A DNA stretch of 18,967 nucleotides from Firmicutes bacterium UBA1191 (lineage in GTDB: Bacteria; Bacillota; Clostridia; Peptostreptococcales; Anaerovoracaceae): assembly GCA_002310095.1 (NCBI GenBank), contig DBYH01000001.1:62088-81054 (forward strand), given 5' to 3'. A program made the position numbers and the translations under genes. Of this stretch, positions 6,865 through 15,785 are shown piece after piece (position 1 is the first letter of the stretch; every line of letters begins with the position of its first letter). The notes under the pieces were generated by a model. It did not search any database. It was not told where the DNA came from and was given only the letters and a program-made list of their open reading frames with translations.

Positions 6865-7392
6865 ATGAGAACTGTTATAACCGGCAAGAATTACACTCCT
6901 AGCGACAAGCTCAAGGAAACCATCGAGAAGAAGTTCGCGAAACTGGACAAGTACTTCTCTGATGAAATCACGGCTAACGTAATGACAATTAAAGAGAAAG
7001 GCGGGTATAAGGTAGAAGCAACGATCAACACAAAAGGCACCATTTTCAGAGCGGAAAACAAGTCCGGTGATCCGTACGACTGCGTGGACCGCTGCATCGA
7101 GAAGCTCTCGAACCAGATGAGCAGATTCAAGACCAAGCTGCAGAAGAAATACAAAGGCCAGAAGGACTTCGGCTTCGAGGCTCTGCCTGAAGACGATGAG
7201 GCTCCGGGCGAGATCAATGTAGTAAGGTCCAAGAAGTTCCAGCTGGAGCCGATGGGCGTCGAGGAAGCGATCATGCAGATGGAGATGCTGAACCACGACT
7301 TCTTCGTTTTTCTGAACATGGAGACGGATTCAGTAAACGTCGTCTACAAGAGAAAGGACGGAAACTACGGAGTTCTGGAGACGACCTATTGA
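6865..7392 (+). CDS. hpf: Long-form ribosome hibernation promoting factor (HPF/RaiA)
   Basis: The 175-residue protein is the long HPF type used in most bacteria outside the gammaproteobacteria. Residues 1-100 form the ribosome-binding domain that occupies the decoding region of 30S subunits. After a linker, residues about 118-175 form the dimerisation domain (VVRSKKFQLEPMGVEEA, then MEMLNHDFFVFLN and VVYKRKDGNYGVLE), which joins two 70S ribosomes into a dormant 100S dimer. The start was chosen at ATG 6865 because AAGGAGG (6850-6856) lies 8 bases upstream. A longer frame from ATG 6817 would begin inside the -10 promoter element and add 16 non-homologous residues. It has its own promoter and terminator and sits directly after the structured RNA. 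Expression is likely tied to slow growth, as known for this family. Confidence 0.95.
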   Translation: MRTVITGKNYTPSDKLKETIEKKFAKLDKYFSDEITANVMTIKEKGGYKVEATINTKGTIFRAENKSGDPYDCVDRCIEKLSNQMSRFKTKLQKKYKGQKDFGFEALPEDDEAPGEINVVRSKKFQLEPMGVEEAIMQMEMLNHDFFVFLNMETDSVNVVYKRKDGNYGVLETTY

Positions 7393-7407
7393 TCAATACC
7401 GACAGAC

Positions 7408-7434
7408 AGGGAGGCCTGAGGGCCTCCTTTTTTT
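7408..7434 (+). terminator. Intrinsic terminator of hpf
   Basis: GGAGGCC (7410-7416) pairs with GGCCTCC (7421-7427) around a TGAG loop and is followed by seven T. Flanking A-T and G-T pairs extend the stem by two. It lies 15 bases after the hpf stop. Confidence 0.93.
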
Positions 7435-7468
7435 ATCTGTAAATTCATTAACAATTGGTAGGGAATCG

Positions 7469-7498
7469 TTGAAAAGCCACCACTAAATATTGTATAAT
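7469..7498 (+). promoter_or_regulatory. Sigma-A promoter of the cdaA-glmS operon
   Basis: TTGAAA (7469-7474), an 18-base spacer and a perfect TATAAT (7493-7498) sit in an A+T-rich patch between the hpf terminator and cdaA, with a predicted start near 7505. It is the best-matched promoter in the window and the likely driver of at least cdaA, cdaR, glmM and glmS. Confidence 0.8.
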
Positions 7499-7540
7499 AA
7501 ATTGAAAAAATATGCGGATTGAAAAGCACAGGGAGACGGA

Positions 7541-8428
7541 ATGAACGACATCCTTCAGTTCTTCGTGAACACATTTTCAGATTTTGAACTGAGCGACGCG
7601 ATAGACATAATTATCGTCACTTTTGTCGTGTATTATCTGCTGAAACTCATCCTGGAGACGAGGGCGCAGCAGATAATAAAGGGTATTCTTGTGCTCGTCG
7701 GAGCCACATTCGTATCGGACGTCCTGGAACTGCACACACTGAACTGGATGTGCAAGGGGGCCCTGACTCTGGGAGCCGTGGCGGTGCTCATAGTCCTGCA
7801 GCCTGAACTCAGGAGAGCCCTGGAATTCATGGGCAGAGGCAGGATCGTAAGCGGCATCGGCGGCGGCAACAAGGAGAACAGCAAGAGGGTGGTTCAGGCC
7901 ATCGTCAGCGCTGTGGAGACCTTCAGCAGCGAGAAGACAGGGGCTCTTATAGTATTCGAACGCCAGACTGTGCTCGAGGACTACGCTGAAACGGGCACTA
8001 TTCTCGACGCCTTCATCACACAGCAGCTTCTGGCCAGCATATTCTACGAAGGAGCGCCGCTCCACGACGGAGCCATAATCATCAGCGGAACCAAGGTCTA
8101 CGCGGCCGGTTGCGTTCTGCCGCTCTCCAACAGCCAGGCAATAGGCAAGGAACTGGGAACCCGTCACAGAGCGGGTCTGGGCATTACGGAAAACTCTGAC
8201 GCTGTGGCGCTCATAGTATCCGAGGAGACGGGCATAATCAGCATGGCTGAGGACGGCAAGCTGGAGAGATTCCTCGACACCAGAACGGTGGAGAAGAGAC
8301 TGCTTGACATCTATCTCTCGAAGCAGACCATAAGAAAAAAGATCTCGGAGATCCCGAACGCCCAGTCCATGTTCAACAAAGCAACAGGAAGCACGTACAA
8401 GGGGAAGGAGGACGATGATGCTGAATAA
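7541..8428 (+). CDS. cdaA: Diadenylate cyclase CdaA (membrane c-di-AMP synthase)
   Basis: The 295-residue protein makes c-di-AMP from two ATP. The N-terminal ~85 residues contain hydrophobic segments (about 21-40, 46-62 and 70-86) that anchor it in the membrane, as in CdaA/DacA. The DisA_N cyclase domain follows, with the signature D176-G-A inside APLHDGAI and R208-H-R in GTRHRAGLG. Both catalytic motifs are intact and the length is typical. AGGGAG precedes the ATG by about 6 bases. The gene order cdaA-cdaR-glmM-glmS is the conserved Firmicutes arrangement, where CdaR and GlmM modulate the cyclase. The 3' end overlaps cdaR, implying coupled translation. c-di-AMP controls potassium and osmolyte transport and cell-wall homeostasis. 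Confidence 0.97.
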   Translation: MNDILQFFVNTFSDFELSDAIDIIIVTFVVYYLLKLILETRAQQIIKGILVLVGATFVSDVLELHTLNWMCKGALTLGAVAVLIVLQPELRRALEFMGRGRIVSGIGGGNKENSKRVVQAIVSAVETFSSEKTGALIVFERQTVLEDYAETGTILDAFITQQLLASIFYEGAPLHDGAIIISGTKVYAAGCVLPLSNSQAIGKELGTRHRAGLGITENSDAVALIVSEETGIISMAEDGKLERFLDTRTVEKRLLDIYLSKQTIRKKISEIPNAQSMFNKATGSTYKGKEDDDAE

Positions 8429-8798
8429 CAAAAAAGTACTCATGCTCATTTCCCTGCTGGTAGCCATAGGACTGTGGATGTTCGTAATGGGCAACGTGGA
8501 TCCTGAAATCAGCGAGCGCGTGAGCGGAATCGAAGTCGAGATGCAGGGAGTTTCCGGACTGGAAGATCAGGGACTCCACGCGACTCTCAACGGCCCGAAG
8601 CTCGTCGCCGTTACCATAGAAGGCAAGAGATCGCAGATCAAGAAGGCCGAAAACAAAGGCCTGCAGGCGTACATCGACGTGTCCACATGCGATTACGGCA
8701 AGAATGAAGCGGAAATAGTCATCAAGATTCCTGAAGGAGTATCAGGAGTTACGGTGGAAGATATATCGGAGGAGACAGCGGTCTTCACGGTTAAATAA
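8418..8798 (+). CDS. cdaR: Minimal CdaR-like protein with one YbbR domain
   Basis: About 126 residues: a short basic N-terminus, one transmembrane helix (about residues 5-25) and a single extracytoplasmic YbbR-like domain (from about residue 35 to the end, with an I-E-V-E-M-Q-G-V strand and the final D-I-S-E-E-T-A-V-F-T-V). B. subtilis CdaR has several YbbR repeats, so this version is strongly reduced. CdaR binds CdaA and regulates c-di-AMP synthesis. The start at 8418 is preferred over 8415 because AAGGAGG (8405-8411) is 6 bases away rather than 3. It overlaps the end of cdaA by 11 bases. No frameshift or continuing YbbR sequence was seen before glmM, so it looks like a complete short form rather than a broken gene. 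Confidence 0.85.
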   Translation: MLNNKKVLMLISLLVAIGLWMFVMGNVDPEISERVSGIEVEMQGVSGLEDQGLHATLNGPKLVAVTIEGKRSQIKKAENKGLQAYIDVSTCDYGKNEAEIVIKIPEGVSGVTVEDISEETAVFTVK

Positions 8799-8830
8799 GC
8801 AAAAGGCAGACCGCCTTAAGGAGGAACAAC

Positions 8831-10180
8831 ATGGGTAGCTTATTCGGAAACGGAGATGTCAGAGGACTGGCAAACACAGAACTGACGCCGGATCTGGCAT
8901 TCAAGCTGGGCAAAGCCACAGGCTATGTCCTGGGTAAAACCAGGGAAAAGCCTGTTTTCCTTATCGGTAAGGATACGAGAATATCCGGGGACATGCTGGA
9001 AGACGCCTTGAGCGCCGGATTCATGTCGACGGGCGCCAACGTCATCAAGGTTGGCGTTCTTCCTACGCCGGCCATAGCGTATCTGGTAAAGGCCTACGGC
9101 GCTGACGCGGGAGTAATCGTATCGGCGTCTCACAACTCATTCGAATACAACGGCATCAAGTTCTACAACAGCGAGGGCTTCAAGATGGACGACTCCTTCG
9201 AGGACGAGGTCGAGACCATCATGCTGAGAAACATCCACATGGACGCCCACGTTTCAGGCGAGGGCATAGGCAAGTGCCTGGATGCGGACTATGAGGCCGA
9301 AACAAAATACGCTGAATATCTCGAGTCCACCATCGATACGGACATCAGCGGCGTGAAGCTGGTCATCGACTGCGCCAACGGATCCGCCTTCGATGTAGCG
9401 GAAAAGGTGTTCACGGATCTCGGCGCGGATGTTACGGTCATCGGTAACAAGCCGGACGGACTCAACATCAACGCCAAGTGCGGAAGCACACATCCTGAAC
9501 TGATCCAGAAGGAAGTAGTTGAAAGAGGAGCATTCATGGGCTTTGCCTATGACGGCGACGCCGACAGACTCATCGCCTGCGACGAAAAGGGCAACATCAT
9601 CGACGGCGACAAACTGATGTGCATCTGCGCGCGCATGCTCAAGGAAATGGAAGAGCTCCCTGACAACAAGGTCGTATCAACCGTCATGAGCAACATCGGT
9701 TTCCACAAGTTCATGAAGAAGGAGGACTTCGACCTGGCGATAACAGACGTGGGCGACAGATACGTTCTCGACAGAATGCTGGAGGACGGCGCCGTCTTCG
9801 GCGGCGAGCAGTCGGGCCACATCATCTTCCTGAACCACGCTACGACGGGCGACGGAATACTCAGCAGTCTGCAGCTTCTGCAGGCAGTGATCCGCACGGG
9901 CAAGACTGCCAGTGAGGTAAGTGAGGAAATCGAGCTTTACCCTCAGGTTCTGAAGAACGCGAGAGTGAAGATCGAGAACAAGTTCAAATACAACAGAGAC
10001 GAAGAGATAAAAGAAGCTGTAAATGAAGTGTGCGAAGAGCTGGGAGAAGAGGGCAGACTGCTCATCAGACCGTCCAGCACGGAGCCTCTCGTAAGGGTAA
10101 TGATCGAAGGACAGGACATAGACGATATTACCGCGAAGGCTCAGAGAATCGCCAGACTCATAACGAAGCGTCTCAGTTAA
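8831..10180 (+). CDS. glmM: Phosphoglucosamine mutase
   Basis: The 449-residue protein interconverts GlcN-6-P and GlcN-1-P, the step before UDP-GlcNAc. The alpha-D-phosphohexomutase domains are visible in order: the phosphoserine loop VSASHN (Ser100), the metal-binding DGDADR (241-246), the sugar-binding GGEQSGH segment, and the C-terminal phosphate-binding loop RPSSTEP (413-419). Two positions depart from the usual GlmM consensus: the N-terminal LFGTDGVRG reads LFGNGDVRG, and SGTEP reads SSTEP. The gene is otherwise full length, with AAGGAGG (8818-8824) 6 bases before the ATG. Position between cdaR and glmS supports GlmM over a phosphomannomutase. In Gram-positive bacteria GlmM also binds and inhibits CdaA. 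Confidence 0.94.
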   Translation: MGSLFGNGDVRGLANTELTPDLAFKLGKATGYVLGKTREKPVFLIGKDTRISGDMLEDALSAGFMSTGANVIKVGVLPTPAIAYLVKAYGADAGVIVSASHNSFEYNGIKFYNSEGFKMDDSFEDEVETIMLRNIHMDAHVSGEGIGKCLDADYEAETKYAEYLESTIDTDISGVKLVIDCANGSAFDVAEKVFTDLGADVTVIGNKPDGLNINAKCGSTHPELIQKEVVERGAFMGFAYDGDADRLIACDEKGNIIDGDKLMCICARMLKEMEELPDNKVVSTVMSNIGFHKFMKKEDFDLAITDVGDRYVLDRMLEDGAVFGGEQSGHIIFLNHATTGDGILSSLQLLQAVIRTGKTASEVSEEIELYPQVLKNARVKIENKFKYNRDEEIKEAVNEVCEELGEEGRLLIRPSSTEPLVRVMIEGQDIDDITAKAQRIARLITKRLS

Positions 10181-10190
10181 GGAGGGCGGC

Positions 10191-12023
<1,833 letters not shown>

Positions 12024-12047
12024 AAACAAGAACAGATAGTTTAACCT

Positions 12048-12071
12048 GCGGCGGATCACAGCATCCGCCGC
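12048..12071 (+). other. GC-rich hairpin after glmS
   Basis: GCGGCGGAT (12048-12056) pairs perfectly with ATCCGCCGC (12063-12071) around a 6-base loop. It is followed by GTCTCATAAA, not a T-run, unlike the strong terminators elsewhere in the window. It may be a weak terminator or an RNA processing or stability element that lowers expression of the downstream kinase block relative to glmS. Confidence 0.6.
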
Positions 12072-12084
12072 GTCTCATAAACGG

Positions 12085-12112
12085 CTGCCCGCGGCAGACC
12101 GGACACCGGAGG
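12085..12112 (+). promoter_or_regulatory. Leader hairpins reaching the Shine-Dalgarno of the NahK-like gene
   Basis: CTGCC/GGCAG with a CGC loop (12085-12097) is followed by CCGG/CCGG with an ACA loop (12099-12109). The second arm of the latter supplies the first two bases of the ribosome binding site GGAGG (12108-12112). Folding could limit ribosome access. No promoter was recognised between glmS and 12120, so the block is probably transcribed from upstream. Confidence 0.4.
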
Positions 12113-12119
12113 ATAACAG

Positions 12120-13235
12120 ATGAACACTGACCAAATACTCGGGAAGTTTATGCTGGACAGCAGCCCCGTAAGCTGCGAGCCCTACGGCAACGGCCACATA
12201 AACAGTACCTTTCTGGTCCGGACGGAAAAAGGCACAAGGTATATACTCCAGAGGCTGAGCGAAGAAGCCTTCAAGGACGTTCCCGCTCTCATGGAGAACA
12301 TTTCCGGCATAGCCCGCTTTCTCGATGCAAAGGCAAGACGGGAGGGCACCCCATGCCATGTTCTGCCTCCTGTGGAGACGGCGGACGGAAGCACCTACGT
12401 GCATGTGACTGAAGCGGAGGTCACGGACTGGGAGCCGGGTTACTACAGAGTGACTCCTTTCGCCGAGAACTCCATCTGCCTGGAGAAGCCTGAGTCGGAC
12501 GAGGATTTCTATCAGTGCGCTATTGCCTTTGGAACATTCATCTCCGAACTGGCGGATTATCCTGCCGCGACTCTCCACGAGACAATCCCGAACTTCCATA
12601 ACACACCTGATAGATACAGGATCTTCCACGAGACCCTGGAGAGGGCCAAGGCCGACCCTGAGCTGGCGGCCAGAGTGGAAGCGGCGGAGAACGAGATCCA
12701 GTTCGTGCTGGAGCGCGAGGAGAGCGCGGGGATTCTTCAGGAGCTGCGGGACTCGGGAGACCTTCCGACGAGAGTCACACACAACGACACGAAACTGAAC
12801 AACGTGCTCCTTGACAAAGACACGAGGAAGCTTTTGTACGTAATAGATCTGGATACGGTCATGCCGGGACTGTCCCTCTACGATTACGGCGACTGCATAC
12901 GCTTCGGCGCCGCGACCGCCGCGGAGGATGAGACAGACCTGTCGAAGGTCCACTGCGACCTGCACCTCTTCGAGGTGTTCACAAGAGGCTTCATAGAGAG
13001 CTGCGAAGGACTGACCGATCTGGAGATAGAACTGCTGCCAGAAGGAGCCAGAACGATCACACTTGAACTGGGCGTGAGATTCCTGACAGACTGGCTGGAC
13101 GGCGACAGGTACTTCGCGATCAGATATCCGGAGCACAATCTGGACAGATGCAGATCGCAGCTGGCCCTTGCCCTGGACATGGAGATAAAGCGTGAGGAAA
13201 TGAGGGAGATAGTAAATGAGTTATCTGGGAATTGA
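12120..13235 (+). CDS. nahK: N-acetylhexosamine 1-kinase-like (NahK) phosphotransferase
   Basis: The 371-residue protein has the APH/choline-kinase fold. The catalytic Brenner motif is H221-N-D223-T-K-L-N-N228 inside RVTHNDTKLNNVLLD, and the metal-binding segment is VIDLDTVMPG (241-250, Asp243 and Asp245). These segments and the length closely resemble NahK of Bifidobacterium, which phosphorylates GlcNAc and GalNAc at C1. The N-terminal lobe has a GNGHINSTFLV nucleotide-loop segment (residues about 23-33). Being followed by a ROK kinase and NagA supports an amino-sugar substrate. Drug-resistance APHs share the fold, but context argues against resistance. GGAGG lies 7 bases before the ATG. Its 3' end overlaps the ROK gene by 20 bases. 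Exact sugar specificity cannot be read from the sequence. Confidence 0.82.
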   Translation: MNTDQILGKFMLDSSPVSCEPYGNGHINSTFLVRTEKGTRYILQRLSEEAFKDVPALMENISGIARFLDAKARREGTPCHVLPPVETADGSTYVHVTEAEVTDWEPGYYRVTPFAENSICLEKPESDEDFYQCAIAFGTFISELADYPAATLHETIPNFHNTPDRYRIFHETLERAKADPELAARVEAAENEIQFVLEREESAGILQELRDSGDLPTRVTHNDTKLNNVLLDKDTRKLLYVIDLDTVMPGLSLYDYGDCIRFGAATAAEDETDLSKVHCDLHLFEVFTRGFIESCEGLTDLEIELLPEGARTITLELGVRFLTDWLDGDRYFAIRYPEHNLDRCRSQLALALDMEIKREEMREIVNELSGN

Positions 13236-14595
13236 ACTGAACATTAAGAACGTGCCCGAACTGGACAGGGATTTCATCCCGATGGGGCCGTGGATGATCG
13301 AATACGAAAAGGAAGCGATCCGTCCGGTCGGCATCGCTATCGAGAGAGAGGACGGCAAGGTTTCCGTATTCGAAACGAAGCTGCGCGATGAGTCATTCGG
13401 GGAAGCGAATCTTAGATACCTGGAGCGGTACATCAAGTTCTGCCTCTGGGGTGTCGGCGGCTGGAAGGTCACAGTCTGCGGCTGCGACGATGAAGCGGCA
13501 AAGGTACGCGAGGAATACGTTCTCGGCGGTCCGAGAGATTTCGACGTGAACTTCATGATGAACACCTACGAGAGACCTTTCGAGTTCCACATCTGCGCGC
13601 CTGAGAATCTCCCAAAGGCAAACGACGCGGACAAGTCCGTAGGCGGCCATCTGGAAGGCTGCAGGATCGGCTTCGACGCCGGCGGCTCTGACAGAAAGGT
13701 GTCGGCGGTCATAGACGGCGAGACGGTCTACTCGGAGGAGGTCGTGTGGCATCCTAAGCTTTCCGAGGACATCTCATACCAGTACGAGGGCATAGTGGAT
13801 TCCTTCAAGACGGCGGCGTCAAAGATGCCGAGAGTCGACGGAATCGGAGTATCGACTGCCGGCGTCCTCATCGGAAACGCGCCGATGGTATCGAGCATAT
13901 TCCTCAAGATATCCAGGGACAACTGGGACGAGGTCAAGACGGTATACGACAGAGCCGCAAAAGAGATAGGGGACGTTCCTATCGTAGTAGCCAACGACGG
14001 CGACGTAACGGCCCTGGCGGGAGCTATGAGCATGGATGTGGCCCCTGTGATGGGCATCGCCATGGGAACAAGCGAAGCGGGCGGATACGTCAACGCTGAG
14101 CGCAACGTGCTCGGCTGGTTCAATGAACTTGCCTTTGCGCCTGTGGACCTTAATAAGGAATCGATGGCCGATCCGTGGTCGGGAGACAACGGCGTCGGCG
14201 CTACATACTTCTCACAGGATTCAGTCATCAAGCTGGCTCCTGCGGCGGGCATAGAGCTGGACGAAGCCCTCGCCCCGGCTGAAAAACTCAAGGCCGTGCA
14301 GAATATTCTGGACGATCCTCAGCGCGGGGGAGCCGAGGCAATCTTCAGAACCATCGGCTGCTACCTGGCTCACACACTGATCCTCTACGGTCTGTTCTAC
14401 GACCTAAAGTACGTGCTCATACTGGGCCGCGTTGCGTCGGGAACGGGCGGCGAGATCCTCGTGGACGAGTGCAACAGAGTCCTCGCCGATGAGTATCCTG
14501 AAACAGCGGCGAAGATCACAGTAATGCTTCCTGATGAAAAGATGAGAAGGGTAGGCCAGTCGGTTGCGGCGGCCAGCCTTCCGGAGGTGAAATAA
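13216..14595 (+). CDS. ROK-family sugar kinase with a ~150-residue N-terminal extension
   Basis: Of 459 residues, the C-terminal ~300 form a ROK/hexokinase-type actin fold. The phosphate-binding loop is D154-A-G-G-S-D-R-K161, and the presumed catalytic base is D261 in ANDGD, followed by ALAGAMSM and the second phosphate loop near MGIAMGTSEAGGYV. The usual ROK zinc motif (CxCGxxGCxE) is absent. Residues 1-150 are not typical ROK sequence; they include a PMGPWMIEYEKEAIRPVG stretch and a GPRDFDVNFMMNTYERPFEF segment that I do not recognise. The likely role is phosphorylation of an N-acetylhexosamine or related sugar, inferred from the NahK-like and NagA neighbours. GAGGGAG (13202-13208) lies 7 bases before the ATG inside the preceding gene. 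nagA starts 1 base after its stop. Confidence 0.8.
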   Translation: MSYLGIELNIKNVPELDRDFIPMGPWMIEYEKEAIRPVGIAIEREDGKVSVFETKLRDESFGEANLRYLERYIKFCLWGVGGWKVTVCGCDDEAAKVREEYVLGGPRDFDVNFMMNTYERPFEFHICAPENLPKANDADKSVGGHLEGCRIGFDAGGSDRKVSAVIDGETVYSEEVVWHPKLSEDISYQYEGIVDSFKTAASKMPRVDGIGVSTAGVLIGNAPMVSSIFLKISRDNWDEVKTVYDRAAKEIGDVPIVVANDGDVTALAGAMSMDVAPVMGIAMGTSEAGGYVNAERNVLGWFNELAFAPVDLNKESMADPWSGDNGVGATYFSQDSVIKLAPAAGIELDEALAPAEKLKAVQNILDDPQRGGAEAIFRTIGCYLAHTLILYGLFYDLKYVLILGRVASGTGGEILVDECNRVLADEYPETAAKITVMLPDEKMRRVGQSVAAASLPEVK

Positions 14596-14596
14596 A

Positions 14597-15742
14597 ATGA
14601 TTTACAGAAACGCTGAAGTTTTTATCGACGGTCACTTCAGAATATGCGACTTCGAAGTCAAGGACGGCAGATTCGTCGCTCTGGGCAATCCGTATCTGCC
14701 GGCGATCGATGAAGCGGCGGGCGACGAGGAGACGGATCTGGACGGGCTCTGGGTGATACCCGGACTCGTTGACGTGCACACCCACGGCAGCATGAACGCT
14801 GATTTCTCCGACGGTGACTACGAAGGGCTGAAGGAGATGGCGGCGTACCTGGCCGGATCGGGCGTGACATCCTTCGCGCCGGCTGGCATGACACTGCCGT
14901 ACGAAACCCTTGAGACTGCTTTTGCAACGGGAAAGAAGCTGCGCGACGAGCAGCCTGAAGGGTGCGCCAGACTCATGGGGATCCACATGGAAGGGCCGTT
15001 CTTCTCGGAGAAGAAGAAGGGCGCCCAGAACGGAGCGCACCTGAGGGATCCGGACTTCGAGGCATTCAAAAAACTCTACGACGGCTGCGGCGGACTCATA
15101 CGCATCGTCGACGTGGCGCCGGAGCTTCCTGGAGCTGCGGATTTTACCGCAAAGGCAGCCGAGCTTGCCACTGTATCCATCGCCCACACGGACGCGACCT
15201 ATGAGGAGGCTGTGGCTGTGCTCGACGCGGGCGCGAGTCACCTGACTCACCTTTACAACGCCATGCCGCCGATCCACCACAGAAAACCGGGAGTCATCGG
15301 CGCTGGTTCGGAGAGAGAGGACGTCATCGCGGAGCTCATCTGCGACGGATACCACGTGCACCCGAGCTCGGTCAGGATGGCATTCAAGCTGTTCCCTGAG
15401 CGCATCTGTCTCATCAGCGACTCACTGAGATGCTGCGGCATGCCGGAGGGCAAGTACGAACTGGGCGGGCAGGACGTCTTCCTCGAGGGAGGAGTCGCCC
15501 GACTCGAAGACGGAACCATCGCCGGATCGGCAAGCAACGTCTACACCTGCATGCTCAACGCCATCGAGTACGGCATCCCGAAGGAGACAGCCGTTGCTGC
15601 GGCGACCATCACGCCGGCCAAGGAGATCGGCGCGGACGACCTTGTCGGTTCCATCGCTGAAGGAAAGTACGCCGACTTCATCATCTGCGGCGAGGATCTG
15701 AAGCCTGAAAAAATATTCCTGGGCGGAATTGAAATCGGATAG
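14597..15742 (+). CDS. nagA: N-acetylglucosamine-6-phosphate deacetylase
   Basis: The 381-residue amidohydrolase removes acetate from GlcNAc-6-P, giving GlcN-6-P. The metal and catalytic residues are visible: H61-T-H63-G, E132 (HMEGPF), H197 (IAHTD), H218 (THLYNAM) and the catalytic base D275 (LISDS). NAMPPIHHRKPG and the GTIAGSASN segment are family hallmarks. The length is standard. Its start is one base after the ROK stop, with GGAGGTG (14582-14588) 8 bases upstream, so the two genes are strongly coupled. No nagB deaminase lies beside it in this window. The product can therefore feed GlmM directly, consistent with cell-wall sugar recycling. Confidence 0.95.
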   Translation: MIYRNAEVFIDGHFRICDFEVKDGRFVALGNPYLPAIDEAAGDEETDLDGLWVIPGLVDVHTHGSMNADFSDGDYEGLKEMAAYLAGSGVTSFAPAGMTLPYETLETAFATGKKLRDEQPEGCARLMGIHMEGPFFSEKKKGAQNGAHLRDPDFEAFKKLYDGCGGLIRIVDVAPELPGAADFTAKAAELATVSIAHTDATYEEAVAVLDAGASHLTHLYNAMPPIHHRKPGVIGAGSEREDVIAELICDGYHVHPSSVRMAFKLFPERICLISDSLRCCGMPEGKYELGGQDVFLEGGVARLEDGTIAGSASNVYTCMLNAIEYGIPKETAVAAATITPAKEIGADDLVGSIAEGKYADFIICGEDLKPEKIFLGGIEIG

Positions 15743-15785
15743 AGACGGCAAAGCAAAAGACTAATACCCGGAAACGGAGACGAGA

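Noticed and set aside
10181..10190. glmS ribozyme upstream of glmS
   Set aside because: Only 10 bases separate glmM from glmS and the ribosome binding site fills them, so the ribozyme cannot be there. Nothing resembling it was seen upstream of cdaA either.
12120..13235. Aminoglycoside resistance phosphotransferase
   Set aside because: The fold is shared, but the RVTHNDTKLNNVLLD and VIDLDTVMPG segments fit NahK and the neighbours are amino-sugar genes.
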